NCBI RefSeq assembly: GCF_900102545.1 | Contig: NZ_FNBN01000002.1 | Span: forward strand, 1,214,264 to 1,278,263 | Direction: 5' to 3' | DNA: 64,000 nucleotides | Origin: Chitinophaga filiformis | GTDB taxonomy: Bacteria > Bacteroidota > Bacteroidia > Chitinophagales > Chitinophagaceae | Made by a program: the position numbers and the translations under genes | The notes under the pieces: model-generated | Databases searched by the model: none | What the model was told of the DNA's origin: nothing | The model's input: only the letters and a program-made list of their open reading frames with translations | In this document: positions 8,114 to 17,260 of the stretch, in pieces | Layout of the letters: each line of letters starts with the position of its first letter | How positions within the stretch are numbered: the first letter of the stretch is position 1

Positions 8114-11100
8114 TTATTGTTGAATGGGCGCCTGGTACTGATAATCGTAACGTTTCAGGATATTACCGTACACGTCTTTCTCAGACTTTAAGCGCTGGAA
8201 TTCGTCATACTCGTAATAGGTGATATCTCCCCTTTCGTCAGTCCTGGATGTCATACCTACCAGCGGATCATACGTATAAGTTTCCAGTTTTCCGCCTACA
8301 GGGAATAAGCGTAACTCATCAATCAGACCGGAACCGGATATAGTTAACAGTCCGCTTGCATTGGATACTTCCTGCTCTACCAGCGTCCACCCGCCAATGG
8401 TGCGGATATTCCGGGTGCTGATTGTGCCGCTTATGTTCACCGTTGCTCCGGTTTTCTTGTAATACTGGACAATAAAGTGCAGGGATGGATAACCCTGTCT
8501 GGTGATATTGCCGGCTGCCAGGTTATAAACATACCTGCCCGTAGGCGTCCAGCTATCTGTTACCGGAGTCCCGCTATATGTCCAATCGCCTTTATCGGTT
8601 TCTTCGAAACTGGTGTAGGCAATGTTACTACCACTTGCATAACCTGGCTGAGAATTATCACCTTTAGCGATCAGGTAATTACCATGATATCCCCATCGAT
8701 AGCTGGTATATTTGATATCCTTATTATATTCAGTCACATTACCATAGGCATCATAATGTAGAAAAGAGCGCTGCTCTATATTAGGATCGACTTCCTCGAT
8801 TTCTGATCCATCAATACCTATAATGTTATAATAAGTGTAACTGCTGGCCCCTAATGGTTGCGCCGGTAGTTTCATCAACAGCTCACTCAGGGGTTTCACA
8901 TAATTACCTGGTCCGCTCATGCGTATCACCGTTGCTTTTTTGACATACTCATAGCTAAAGTCGTCTGAGGTAGTATAGGTCTCTAACACTTCTGTTGGCC
9001 TTCCGATAATATTATGCTTTACCATATAAGGAGTGGTAGCAGTCGTGCTGGGGTCTGTTCCGCCATCGTACTTCAATACATCATAAGGATAACGATAGTA
9101 GGCAACGTTGTGATAGCCCCTGCTATCTGCGTGATCCTCACTCTTTAACTGGTGGGTTTGTTCATTATATGCAAACGTTTTGAAGGTGGCTATCGGGTTC
9201 TGACCATTCTGATCGTATGCTACGTTGCTCTCCTGCAGTGGAAGATAGGAATAAGTATAGAACCTGTAGGCGGTTCCTTCTTCCACATATACGCCCAGGT
9301 TTTCCGGACAAACCACAAACCGGTCTGCCTTCAGTGACTTGACGTATTCATTGGTTTTATTAACCGCAATATATTGAATCTGCTTGCTGTTGATCAATAC
9401 ATTTGAACTATTATAGGTTTCCACCTTGGTGGTTTTGCCCCTTTCCTCCTCCAGGGATGTAAAGGGCTCATACGCGGTGCGTGTTGGTTGTAAGGTAGTA
9501 GTACTTTCGTCAAGATGCCCATTTTCAAAATTCGTAAAATAATAACGGGTATACCCGCCATTATTGTCCTTCTCTACCACTTCACTGTAACCTATATGGC
9601 TTCCCTGTGCATTGTTACAGGCCGGTAATACAGATTGTGACGTGAAGATCTTCTTGGAGTACACCACACCTGAAAGACCGGCTGCATTGACCCTGTAATC
9701 ATCAAAATAATACTTTGTTTGACCTCCCAGTACACCGCTGGATGGCAAAGTATTTACCGCTATGTTATTTTTATATCCGGTAACATAGAAATACTCCTTC
9801 TCTGTTTTTTGCTCCGGTTTTGCAGGATCATAACTTTTGATCTTCGCTATCCTCAGACCACCGGCCACCGTATTGGTGTTAAAGGAAGGATCTATTCCCG
9901 CCGAGCGTACAAACTGAAGACGTTTGCCATACACATGTGGTTCGTAGGTGAATTCTGTAACACCTCCTGTAGGGTAGATTATCTTATTAAGTACGCCTGT
10001 CCGCAGATAAGTAGCATTAGGTTCTCTCAGGTTGTAGTAAGCCTGATAATCAGCACTGTTGACATTAGCCACCTGGTTGTTATAAAATCCCCAGTGGTCG
10101 TTTTTATTGGCCAGGTAAGGAGGCAGCGTCTGTGAATTATCATAAGAGAACTGGTAAGGCGCTTTACTACCCAGATCGCGTCCCTGTTCAGTAAGAGAAA
10201 GCAGCGTAAGCCTTTCATTCGCGTTATTGTTGTAAGTAAAGTTATATGCCTTTATCATCGTACCAAACTCATTCTCAATACGTACCTGGTCCAGCTTTTT
10301 CCATTGCAGGTTATTCAGGCAGCCTGGGTAGGCACTGTCATCAAAGCGTAGGAAAGTCAGAAAGTAACTGAGCTGATTACCTCCATTCACATAACTGGCG
10401 TCGTATGCTGATTGAGGGAATTTCAATTCCGTACTTGTGGACCGGGAAAAAGAAATCTTTCCTATAGAGCTCTGGATGGTTTTCAGATAAACGGGGGCCA
10501 TCAGTTTACCTGTGTATTGCATTGGACTAATACTGGTGCTGCTGCACTTGGGCAGGAATGCGCCGTTGGAAACAGTACTTGTTCCAAGATCGTTATAAAT
10601 AGAAGTATACAACTGGTTAATATAGCTGTCACGTTCATAGATAAGATCTACCGAATATCCATCTGCATGGATAACCTTTGTCAGATACCAGGCATTGGCG
10701 GTCCACTCATCAGGACCCTGCTCAAAGAAACTTGTACTAAACTCAATGGAATTTGTGCTTCCGCCAAAAACATATTGTGTACCGTCTGTATCCGTGATCG
10801 TAAAGCCGGAAAATGCTTTAATATATCCTCCGTTAGGCATTGGGGTCATAGGAATTACCTCGAAAGGAGGTAAGAGGAACTGTCCGTTGAAAGTGACTTT
10901 TACCGGACGGTCACATTTCACTTTCCATTCACCATCGGCCCCCATGTAAAACTTTCCATTTCCGCCCGGAAAGCTGAAAGAAAACTCATCCGGTTCAGTA
11001 TCTTTCAGTACACCATCACCACGGGTGATACTCTGCATGAAAGACACCTGGTCCCAGTTGCTGACGTTCAGGACGCCATGGTTAAAGTAATAGCCGGCAT

Positions 11101-11473
11101 TCACATAATAAGGTGATACGTTCGCCTTATTATATTCATCCTGCAGTTCGTTCACTGTACGGTAGATGGCCCCTCCCGCAGAAAGGTTCCATCCCTGGCC
11201 CACCCAACCGGGGTGTGCATCAGGTCTGAACCCTGAAGCATGATAACTTAATGTTACAGGGATCTTAATGCCTTTATCCTGTAAAGTGTATAAGGGTATC
11301 TCTATCTGTGGCAGTCCTGTAAAATAGGATACGGGAACCTGACCAAACAGTCCCAGGCTGGCAATATTGGGTGTCTGGGCTGTTGCGGGCGGCAATGGAA
11401 TCTGTGCGTGTGTAGACGTCACCCAATGGGTCATCAAACAAACAAGCAACAATAGCGTGTTAACTCTGATCAT
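8114..11473 (-). CDS. Secreted RHS/YD-repeat partner protein
   Basis: A 1119-residue protein with a signal peptide (MIRVNTLLLLVCLMTHWVTS to THAQ). Its N-terminal module is of the Bacteroidota RHS-partner type (LGLFGQVPVSYFTGLPQIEI; IPVTLSYHASGFRPDAHPGW; VGQGWNLSAGG). A long beta-rich middle follows, and the protein ends in YD repeats (TYDPLVGMTSRTDERGDITY, then YEYDEFQRLKSEKDVYGNIL). It lies 18 bases upstream of the 1436-residue RHS gene with no terminator between them, so the two are co-transcribed. The N-terminal pattern recalls the outer part of SpvB/TcB-type shells, and the next gene resembles the TcC-type half with the variable tip. A two-piece shell is therefore plausible but not shown. 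No toxin domain is visible in this protein itself. Confidence 0.8.
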   Translation of the reverse strand: MIRVNTLLLLVCLMTHWVTSTHAQIPLPPATAQTPNIASLGLFGQVPVSYFTGLPQIEIPLYTLQDKGIKIPVTLSYHASGFRPDAHPGWVGQGWNLSAGGAIYRTVNELQDEYNKANVSPYYVNAGYYFNHGVLNVSNWDQVSFMQSITRGDGVLKDTEPDEFSFSFPGGNGKFYMGADGEWKVKCDRPVKVTFNGQFLLPPFEVIPMTPMPNGGYIKAFSGFTITDTDGTQYVFGGSTNSIEFSTSFFEQGPDEWTANAWYLTKVIHADGYSVDLIYERDSYINQLYTSIYNDLGTSTVSNGAFLPKCSSTSISPMQYTGKLMAPVYLKTIQSSIGKISFSRSTSTELKFPQSAYDASYVNGGNQLSYFLTFLRFDDSAYPGCLNNLQWKKLDQVRIENEFGTMIKAYNFTYNNNANERLTLLSLTEQGRDLGSKAPYQFSYDNSQTLPPYLANKNDHWGFYNNQVANVNSADYQAYYNLREPNATYLRTGVLNKIIYPTGGVTEFTYEPHVYGKRLQFVRSAGIDPSFNTNTVAGGLRIAKIKSYDPAKPEQKTEKEYFYVTGYKNNIAVNTLPSSGVLGGQTKYYFDDYRVNAAGLSGVVYSKKIFTSQSVLPACNNAQGSHIGYSEVVEKDNNGGYTRYYFTNFENGHLDESTTTLQPTRTAYEPFTSLEEERGKTTKVETYNSSNVLINSKQIQYIAVNKTNEYVKSLKADRFVVCPENLGVYVEEGTAYRFYTYSYLPLQESNVAYDQNGQNPIATFKTFAYNEQTHQLKSEDHADSRGYHNVAYYRYPYDVLKYDGGTDPSTTATTPYMVKHNIIGRPTEVLETYTTSDDFSYEYVKKATVIRMSGPGNYVKPLSELLMKLPAQPLGASSYTYYNIIGIDGSEIEEVDPNIEQRSFLHYDAYGNVTEYNKDIKYTSYRWGYHGNYLIAKGDNSQPGYASGSNIAYTSFEETDKGDWTYSGTPVTDSWTPTGRYVYNLAAGNITRQGYPSLHFIVQYYKKTGATVNISGTISTRNIRTIGGWTLVEQEVSNASGLLTISGSGLIDELRLFPVGGKLETYTYDPLVGMTSRTDERGDITYYEYDEFQRLKSEKDVYGNILKRYDYQYQAPIQQ

Positions 11474-11874
11474 AGATTAGGGCTTATTTAAGCATTTAAT
11501 GATTGTATACTAAGAAACGAGCCGATACCGCAGTGTATCTGCGCACGTTTTCCTACAGTACAGGTTATGATTACTTCGAACTAATGCAGGCATAACAATC
11601 CAGAATATAGCATTCCTGTTACGTGGGCATAACAAAGTATATATGCAATGTAAGCGGGTTCAGCATAATTAGTCAATATGAGAACAAAAAGTTAATATGA
11701 AAATAACATCAATATCTGCAAATGAACATTGTCAGTGCCCCTCCTGTTATAAACTTCACACTCGAATTTGGCCGCTTCGGGAATGACTTCGTCTGCATGG
11801 CCTGTTTCATCATTGCCAATCGCTGCTGACCGGAATAATTTTACACCCGTATTCCAAAACATCAAAAATAAATC
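11474..11874. other. Intergenic region between divergent RHS and epoxide hydrolase genes
   Basis: 401 bases. The right end holds a promoter for the epoxide hydrolase remnant. I found no exact TAnnTTTG box for the RHS operon, although runs such as the one near 11690 come close. A 35-codon open frame at 11722-11829 has no recognisable product. No repeats or RNA genes were seen. Confidence 0.6.
11813..11843 (+). promoter_or_regulatory. Promoter for the epoxide hydrolase remnant
   Basis: TTG (11813-11815), 20 bases, then TAATTTTA (11836-11843), a seven-of-eight match to the Bacteroidota -7 box at the right spacing. The ATG follows at 11875. Confidence 0.5.
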
Positions 11875-13057
11875 ATGAAAAAGGTTAGCATATTTAAACT
11901 CGCAATAGCAGGAATTGGCCTGTTGATGCAGAGTACTATCAGCAATGCACAAAACAGTACATCATCTGATAAAACATCAGACAAAAGCATCCGCCCCTTC
12001 CAGGTGCATATACCGAAAGAAAAACTGGTAGATCTTAAACATAGGATCCAGGCAACACAGTGGCCTGATAAGGAGATCGTCAACGATGCATCACAGGGCG
12101 TGCAGCTGGCAACCATGAAAGCACTTGCACAATACTGGGCAACAGATTATGACTGGCGGAAAGTGGAACAAAGACTGAACGCTTTACCACAGTTTGTAAC
12201 CAACATTGACGGCGTTGACATACATTTCATTCATGTCCGTTCGAAACATAAAAATGCACTGCCTGTTATCATTACGCATGGCTGGCCAGGCTCTATCATT
12301 GAACAGTTAAAAGTCATTGGCCCTCTAACTGACCCTACTGCCTATGGCGGAAAGGCTGAAGATGCCTTTGATGTAGTAATACCTTCTATTCCCGGTTACG
12401 GCTTCTCAGGCAAACCAACTACCACCGGCTGGGATCCTGTACATATTGCAAAAGCATGGATAGAACTGATGAACCGTCTTGGCTATAAAAAGTATGTTGC
12501 ACAAGGTGGCGACTGGGGTAATGCCATTTCCGAAATAATGGCGCTGATGGCTCCTCCGGAATTGCTGGCTATTCATACCAATATGGCGGCCACCGTTCCT
12601 GCAGAAATCACAAAGGCATTAGCGTCTGGCGGTCCTACACCAGCTGGACTTTCAGTCGATGAAAAGAGAGCCTACCAGCAGCTGGACTTTTTCTATAAGA
12701 TATGAACTTATTGCACGTGTCTTCAAAGGACAATCAGAAGGCCTTACAAAAGATGATATTCTCGACAACATCACATTATACTGGGTGACAAATACCGGTA
12801 TCTCTTCTGCCCGTTTGTATTGGGAAACATTCCAGACCGCAAAGGGCGGCTTCTTTGATCCCCGTCATGTTGCCATTCCGGTAGCCGTAAGCGCTTTCCC
12901 GGATGAGATCTATGCTGTTCCTAAAAACTGGGCAGAACAGGCATATCCAAAACTCATTCATTATAACAAGCTGAATGTAGGTGGTCACTTTGCCGCATGG
13001 GAACAACCTACACTCTTTACGGAAGAACTACGCGCATCGTTTAAGTCAATTCGCTGA
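11875..13057 (+). pseudogene. Epoxide hydrolase, broken by an internal deletion and frameshift
   Basis: The remnant of an exported epoxide hydrolase of the alpha/beta-hydrolase fold. The 5' part (11875-12705) has a signal peptide (to ISNAQ), the EHN-type N-terminal domain (IRPFQVHIPKEKLVDLKHRI), the oxyanion motif HGWPGS and the nucleophile elbow GGDWGN. The frame then closes with LDFFYKI and a stop. A second frame continues the same family from RYELIARVFKGQSEGLTKDD through NITLYWVTNTGISSARLYWE to the catalytic-His motif VGGHFAAWEQP, ending at 13057. In intact relatives about 35-40 residues lie between FFYK and YELIARVF; here they are missing. So a deletion of roughly 110 bases, not divisible by three, joined the two parts near 12700. 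The enzyme cannot be made as one chain unless the sequence is in error. Confidence 0.85.
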
Positions 13058-13082
13058 TTATAAGGTGCTACAAGCCGCGATA

Positions 13083-13117
13083 AAAAAGGGATGTGACATA
13101 CGCGCACATCCCTTTTT
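13083..13117 (+). terminator. Hairpin terminator after the epoxide hydrolase remnant
   Basis: A perfect 13-bp stem (AAAAAGGGATGTG / CACATCCCTTTTT) with a 9-base loop, ending in a T run: a strong intrinsic terminator 25 bases after the stop. Confidence 0.85.
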
Positions 13118-13292
13118 CATTACCTGTCATTACCTCAGGCCGTTCTGCTCCCGCAGGACTGACCGTTTATGAACACAAGATTGTAACGAAAACGGACAGA
13201 TAACGGGATAGAAATTCCCTTATACCAATGATTTACAGTATTTTAGCAAGCTGGCATTTTTATAGTTCCTTTCTATCCAAACCGGGATATCT

Positions 13293-15647
13293 ATGCTTAA
13301 GAACTACTTCAGGATCGCATACCGCAACCTCTTTAAAAACAAGGTGCATTCCCTGATCAATATAACCGGCTTATCCCTGGGTATGGCCGCTGCCATTTTG
13401 CTGTTGTTGAATATTCAATATGGATTAAGCATAGATCAGTTTCATGAGAAGAAAGCCAATATCTACAAAGCTTATACTAAAGGGATCGTAAATGGTAAGC
13501 TGTCATGCTGGGAGTTTACTGCCGGCCCCTTAGGACCGGCCCTGAAAAACTATCCGGATGTCAGGAATATGGCAAGAACAATTGTTACCAATAAATTATT
13601 GCGTCATGAGGATAAGCTGATACCTGCAGTTGGTAATATCACAGATGCCGCTTTTTTATCCATGTTCAGCTTTCCCCTCATAGCAGGGAACATGCAGACC
13701 GCATTAAAACATCCGAACAATATTGTCATCACGCAGCAACTGGCAGTAAAACTTTTCGGCAGCCAGGACCCGGTCAATAAAATTCTCAATACACCTACCG
13801 GCGATATTTTTACCGTAACAGGCGTGCTGAAGGACTTGCCTGCAAATACTCAGTTCAAATTCGACTATTTATTGCCCTGGGAATATTTACATAGTAACGG
13901 TGCATGGAACAACCAGAACCTGTTTACATATATTGAATTACAGCCGAACGCAAACATTGACGTGGTCAATCAAAAGATTGCGCATGTAGGCCAACAGAAC
14001 AGTTCATTAACAGTTTCATCATTACCCGGGCAGACGACATTCCTTTATCCGCTGGCAAAAGTCTATCTGGAAAACAGGTTCGAAAATGGCAGGCCTGCCG
14101 GAGGAAATATCGACAACCTGAAAATGTTGGGAGGCCTGATGGCGGTCATCCTGTTGATTGCCTGTATTAACTTCATGAACCTGAGCACTGCCAGAAGTGA
14201 GAAAAGAGCAAAGGAAGTAGGGATAAGAAAAGTAGTAGGTGCAGCGCGGCGCTCACTGGTGATCCAATTTATCGGCGAGTCTGTCTTAATGGCCTTCCTG
14301 GCAGGAATCATTGCACTGGTACTTGTGCAATTGGTCCTTCCCTACTTTAGCGACCTAACCCGCGCACAGCTTAGTATTCCCTGGAAGTCGCCATTGTTCT
14401 GGCTCGCTGCATTGGCGTTTATTCTCCTTACCGGCCTGATGGCCGGCAGTTATCCGGCCCTCTATCTTTCTTCTTACAAACCTGTAAAAGTACTGAAAGG
14501 TATTTTGCAAAATGGAAATGCGCTTGTTACTCCCCGCAAAATATTGGTAGTTGTTCAATTTACCTTTTCCATTGTCCTGATCAATTTCACTTTCATCTAT
14601 CACAAACAGATACAACACCAGCTCAACCGGGAAGTAGGTTTTGCGAAGGAAACGCTCGTTTATCATTCACTCACGGCCGATCTACGCCACAACTATACCG
14701 CTCTTAAAAATGAACTGATCGGTACCGGCATCGCTTCATCTGTTTCTGAATCCAACGCCAGGGTTACGCAGATCGCGGCTATAGAATCAGGATTGAAATG
14801 GGATGGGATGGACCCTAAAATAAATCCGGGTTTCGTGTTAATAATGGAAAACGGCGGCCTTGTCCAGACCAATGGATTATCGCTGGTAGCCGGCAGAGAC
14901 ATTGATATCGAAAATTATCCCGGCGATACCCTTTCCTGTGTAATTAATGCGGCCAGTGCAAAAGTACTGGGTTTTAAAGACCCTGTGGGACAAATTATCC
15001 GCGATGAAGATGTTCCCTGGACGATTGTCGGCGTGGTAAAAGATTTCTTAGTAGGCGATCCTGACCAGGCCTCTCAGCCCGTGCTGATAAAAGGAACTGT
15101 CAACCCGGGGAATACCATAAACATTCGCATAAGCGGAGGCCAATCCTTCTTTCAAAACATCCAACGGGCTGAGGCTATTTTGAAGAAATACAATCCCGGG
15201 TATTTAACCGAATTGCAGTTTGCAGACAGTGACTATGCCGCCAAATTCCAGCATGCCCGGAATATCGCGATGCTCATCAGCACCTTTACCTTTATAGCGA
15301 TTTTTATTTCATGTATGGGATTGCTGGGCTTAGCCACTTACATGACGGAAAACAGGGTACGGGAAATCGGCATCCGCAAAGTACTGGGCTCCAGCGTAAC
15401 CGGCATCGTATCACTATTGACCAGGGACTTTGTTCGATTGATCCTGATTGCCATCCTGCTTGCATCTCCTCTCGCCTGGTTCTTCATGCATTCCTTCCTT
15501 GAACGTTTCTCCTACAGGACTTCATTAGATGGCTGGGTACTGGCAGTCACCGGAGCTGCGACGCTTTCAATGGCACTTCTTACTATCAGTTTTCAGGTGA
15601 TGCGGGCTGCATTAATGAATCCGGTGAAGAATCTGAGGACAGAATAA
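13293..15647 (+). CDS. ABC transporter permease, MacB/FtsX type
   Basis: A 784-residue inner-membrane protein of the MacB/FtsX permease family common in Chitinophagaceae. It starts with FRIAYRNLFKNKVHSLINIT and a first membrane segment, followed by a MacB-type periplasmic domain. An FtsX core follows near residues 280-400 (RSEKRAKEVGIRKVVGAARR), then a second periplasmic domain. A second FtsX core lies near residues 660-780 (MTENRVREIGIRKVLGSS) and the chain ends NPVKNLRTE. No ATPase gene is adjacent, so it must use one encoded elsewhere. Such proteins act in mechanical coupling, export or antibiotic-stress responses; the substrate cannot be read from sequence. It faces the LytTR gene with only 5 bases between the stops. 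Confidence 0.88.
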   Translation: MLKNYFRIAYRNLFKNKVHSLINITGLSLGMAAAILLLLNIQYGLSIDQFHEKKANIYKAYTKGIVNGKLSCWEFTAGPLGPALKNYPDVRNMARTIVTNKLLRHEDKLIPAVGNITDAAFLSMFSFPLIAGNMQTALKHPNNIVITQQLAVKLFGSQDPVNKILNTPTGDIFTVTGVLKDLPANTQFKFDYLLPWEYLHSNGAWNNQNLFTYIELQPNANIDVVNQKIAHVGQQNSSLTVSSLPGQTTFLYPLAKVYLENRFENGRPAGGNIDNLKMLGGLMAVILLIACINFMNLSTARSEKRAKEVGIRKVVGAARRSLVIQFIGESVLMAFLAGIIALVLVQLVLPYFSDLTRAQLSIPWKSPLFWLAALAFILLTGLMAGSYPALYLSSYKPVKVLKGILQNGNALVTPRKILVVVQFTFSIVLINFTFIYHKQIQHQLNREVGFAKETLVYHSLTADLRHNYTALKNELIGTGIASSVSESNARVTQIAAIESGLKWDGMDPKINPGFVLIMENGGLVQTNGLSLVAGRDIDIENYPGDTLSCVINAASAKVLGFKDPVGQIIRDEDVPWTIVGVVKDFLVGDPDQASQPVLIKGTVNPGNTINIRISGGQSFFQNIQRAEAILKKYNPGYLTELQFADSDYAAKFQHARNIAMLISTFTFIAIFISCMGLLGLATYMTENRVREIGIRKVLGSSVTGIVSLLTRDFVRLILIAILLASPLAWFFMHSFLERFSYRTSLDGWVLAVTGAATLSMALLTISFQVMRAALMNPVKNLRTE

Positions 15648-15652
15648 AGGCT

Positions 15653-16099
15653 CTACCTGTTTTCCAGCCAATCCAGGAATTCTTTTCCTCTCTGCCTTGA
15701 TACAATCATCTTCCCCGGAAAGAGTAAAGAGGGTATTACCAGCAACTTCCTGGCAAAATAGCGTTCTACCTCCCTGATGGCATCGAAGTTGATCAGGTAT
15801 TGCCGGTTTAGCCTGAAAAACTGCCGGTCTGATAAAAGCTGCTGTATCTGCTCCAGGGAATAATTGACTGAATACTCCTTTCCGCATACCGTGACCATAA
15901 GAGTCCCCTCGAATTTAACGTAGAAAAAGGCTATCCTTTCAGTGGGAACCGTGATGTATTTATTGTGACTGAGCACCAGGAAACTTCTTTTACCTGTACA
16001 AGGCACGCGTTTCGGCGCACTATTCATTTCTTCAGACGGCATTGGACGGTAATCATCTTCATTGAATTCCTCCCTGGTTGTTCTTTCCTGATACTTCAT
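15653..16099 (-). CDS. LytTR-domain DNA-binding regulator without receiver
   Basis: A 148-residue protein with one recognisable domain, a LytTR DNA-binding domain at about residues 45-147 (VLSHNKYITVPTERIAFFYV, then FFRLNRQYLINFDAIREVER). There is no response-regulator receiver and no membrane segment; the first 40 residues are polar and probably disordered. LytTR proteins bind promoter direct repeats and are usually run by a histidine kinase, but no kinase gene is near. It follows the truncated DUF302 gene by 21 bases and may be co-transcribed with the Crp-family gene. Confidence 0.85.
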   Translation of the reverse strand: MKYQERTTREEFNEDDYRPMPSEEMNSAPKRVPCTGKRSFLVLSHNKYITVPTERIAFFYVKFEGTLMVTVCGKEYSVNYSLEQIQQLLSDRQFFRLNRQYLINFDAIREVERYFARKLLVIPSLLFPGKMIVSRQRGKEFLDWLENR

Positions 16100-16120
16100 T
16101 TCTTCTGTTTTTACTACCCA

Positions 16121-16435
16121 TTAGTTATCTGATATTGATTTTCCACGACCTCCGCCATCGGCAGTCTGAATCATTTTAATAAGATTGTTCTCCAGCATAA
16201 TCGAATCGGAAAGTATCCTTGTATTATTAAACTGTGCACATAAAGAAGACGGCAGATCATATTCGACCATCACCTTTCCATCAGATGTTTCATAAACCAA
16301 CAGATGAATAGGCATATAGAGCCCAGTTCCTGCATGGTTTTCCACCATCCTGTACATTATGTGCGGATTCCCGATCTGGTATTGCCTGATCTTTCGCCTG
16401 TGCCCCTTTTTCACCAGGTCCTCCTGGAATAGCAT
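16121..16435 (-). pseudogene. 5'-truncated DUF302 protein gene
   Basis: A 104-residue frame holding the C-terminal part of a DUF302 protein: QYQIGNPHIMYRMVENHAGT, GLYMPIHLLVYE and VEYDLPSSLCAQF. In complete relatives of 150-180 residues, about 60 more residues lie N-terminal to this block. Here the frame opens with ATG directly after an in-frame TGA, inside the 3' end of the Crp-family gene. The start is therefore probably accidental and the gene truncated by the deletion that joined it to its neighbour. A short functional product cannot be ruled out because the core DUF302 motif remains. Confidence 0.6.
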
Positions 16436-17073
16436 TCACATTTGTGAATAAATAAGAACGAGAGTATTAATGCTGGGCTTCTGATCCTGCTTAAGGATTG
16501 TGGCGCTATACCAAGGTAGGAAGCAACGTAGTAGTTTGAAAACATCTGAAGGAGATGCGGCTCCTCCTTTACCAACTTATTATATCTTTCTGCGGCGGCC
16601 ATGGTAAGCAGCGTGAATGCTCTGTCATACATCTGCATAAATGCATTTTCGTTCAGTTTGCGCATCCATCTTTCGTAGATAAGAGATTTTTCTATTAAAT
16701 ACTTTACCTGTGCTTTGGTAAACGTTATTGCATTCACTTCACTAAGCGTCTCTATAGTGACGGAAGATGGCTGATTGTTTAAGAAAGCACGATAGTCGAC
16801 AGCAAACAGGTTTCTGCTATTGCTTGCCTCATTATTAAAGTGGAAGGACCATGTCACCGTTTTGCCTGAAAAATCAGTATAATAAGATCTTGCTGTGCCG
16901 GAAACAATAAAATGGACTTTATCAGACGGGCTACCTTCATGGAGAATAATGTGTTTTGGAGGAACGGTAAGCTCGCCGGAATGGGTTGCTACCAAATCCA
17001 TTGTATCAGGATTGAGGTCCACATACTTCCGCATGTATCTAAAGAAAGGTTCGCAGGTTGCTGGTGTGTTCAT
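16411..17073 (-). CDS. Crp/Fnr-family regulator with an aberrant C-terminal tail
   Basis: From the ATG at 17073 the protein is about 220 residues: MNTPATCEPFFRYMRKY, a cyclic-nucleotide-binding-like beta-roll (HIILHEGSPSDKVHFIVSG), a dimer helix and a C-terminal recognition helix (YYVASYLGIAPQSLSRIR). Bacteroidota proteins of this class normally end within a few residues of SLSRIR. Here about 22 further residues (SPALILSFLFIHKCECYSRR and two more) run into the DUF302 remnant in another frame, so the normal stop has been lost. The DNA-binding helix is intact, so the regulator may still work. An upstream in-frame extension to 17187 was rejected because it reads as untranslated leader. The gene is divergent from the nitrilase gene, its most likely target. 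Confidence 0.8.
   Translation of the reverse strand: MNTPATCEPFFRYMRKYVDLNPDTMDLVATHSGELTVPPKHIILHEGSPSDKVHFIVSGTARSYYTDFSGKTVTWSFHFNNEASNSRNLFAVDYRAFLNNQPSSVTIETLSEVNAITFTKAQVKYLIEKSLIYERWMRKLNENAFMQMYDRAFTLLTMAAAERYNKLVKEEPHLLQMFSNYYVASYLGIAPQSLSRIRSPALILSFLFIHKCECYSRRTW
16434..16449. promoter_or_regulatory. 16-bp perfect palindrome at the crp / DUF302 junction
   Basis: ATTCACA-TT-TGTGAAT is a perfect palindrome lying where the Crp-family frame ends and the DUF302 remnant begins. The half-site TGTGA matches the half-site bound by Crp-family regulators, though the spacing (2 bp) is not that of the classical TGTGA-N6-TCACA site. It may be an operator or a mark of the rearrangement. Confidence 0.35.
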
Positions 17074-17260
17074 CGGCAGGCTGTTGAGTGAAGATATAAC
17101 ACAATCAATATTGCTATACTTTATCTCAAAAAGGAATATCCAGGGAAAAATAAAACCGGTTGAATAAATAATGAGCAACGCTATCAAAAGCGTAGCTGTT
17201 GCCAGCGATGTTCTACTATGTTAACAAAATTTAAAAACAACAATATAAATCCAGCAGAAA

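Noticed and set aside
11722-11829. A 35-codon open frame upstream of the epoxide hydrolase remnant
   Set aside because: No recognisable product, and it overlaps the promoter of the next gene.
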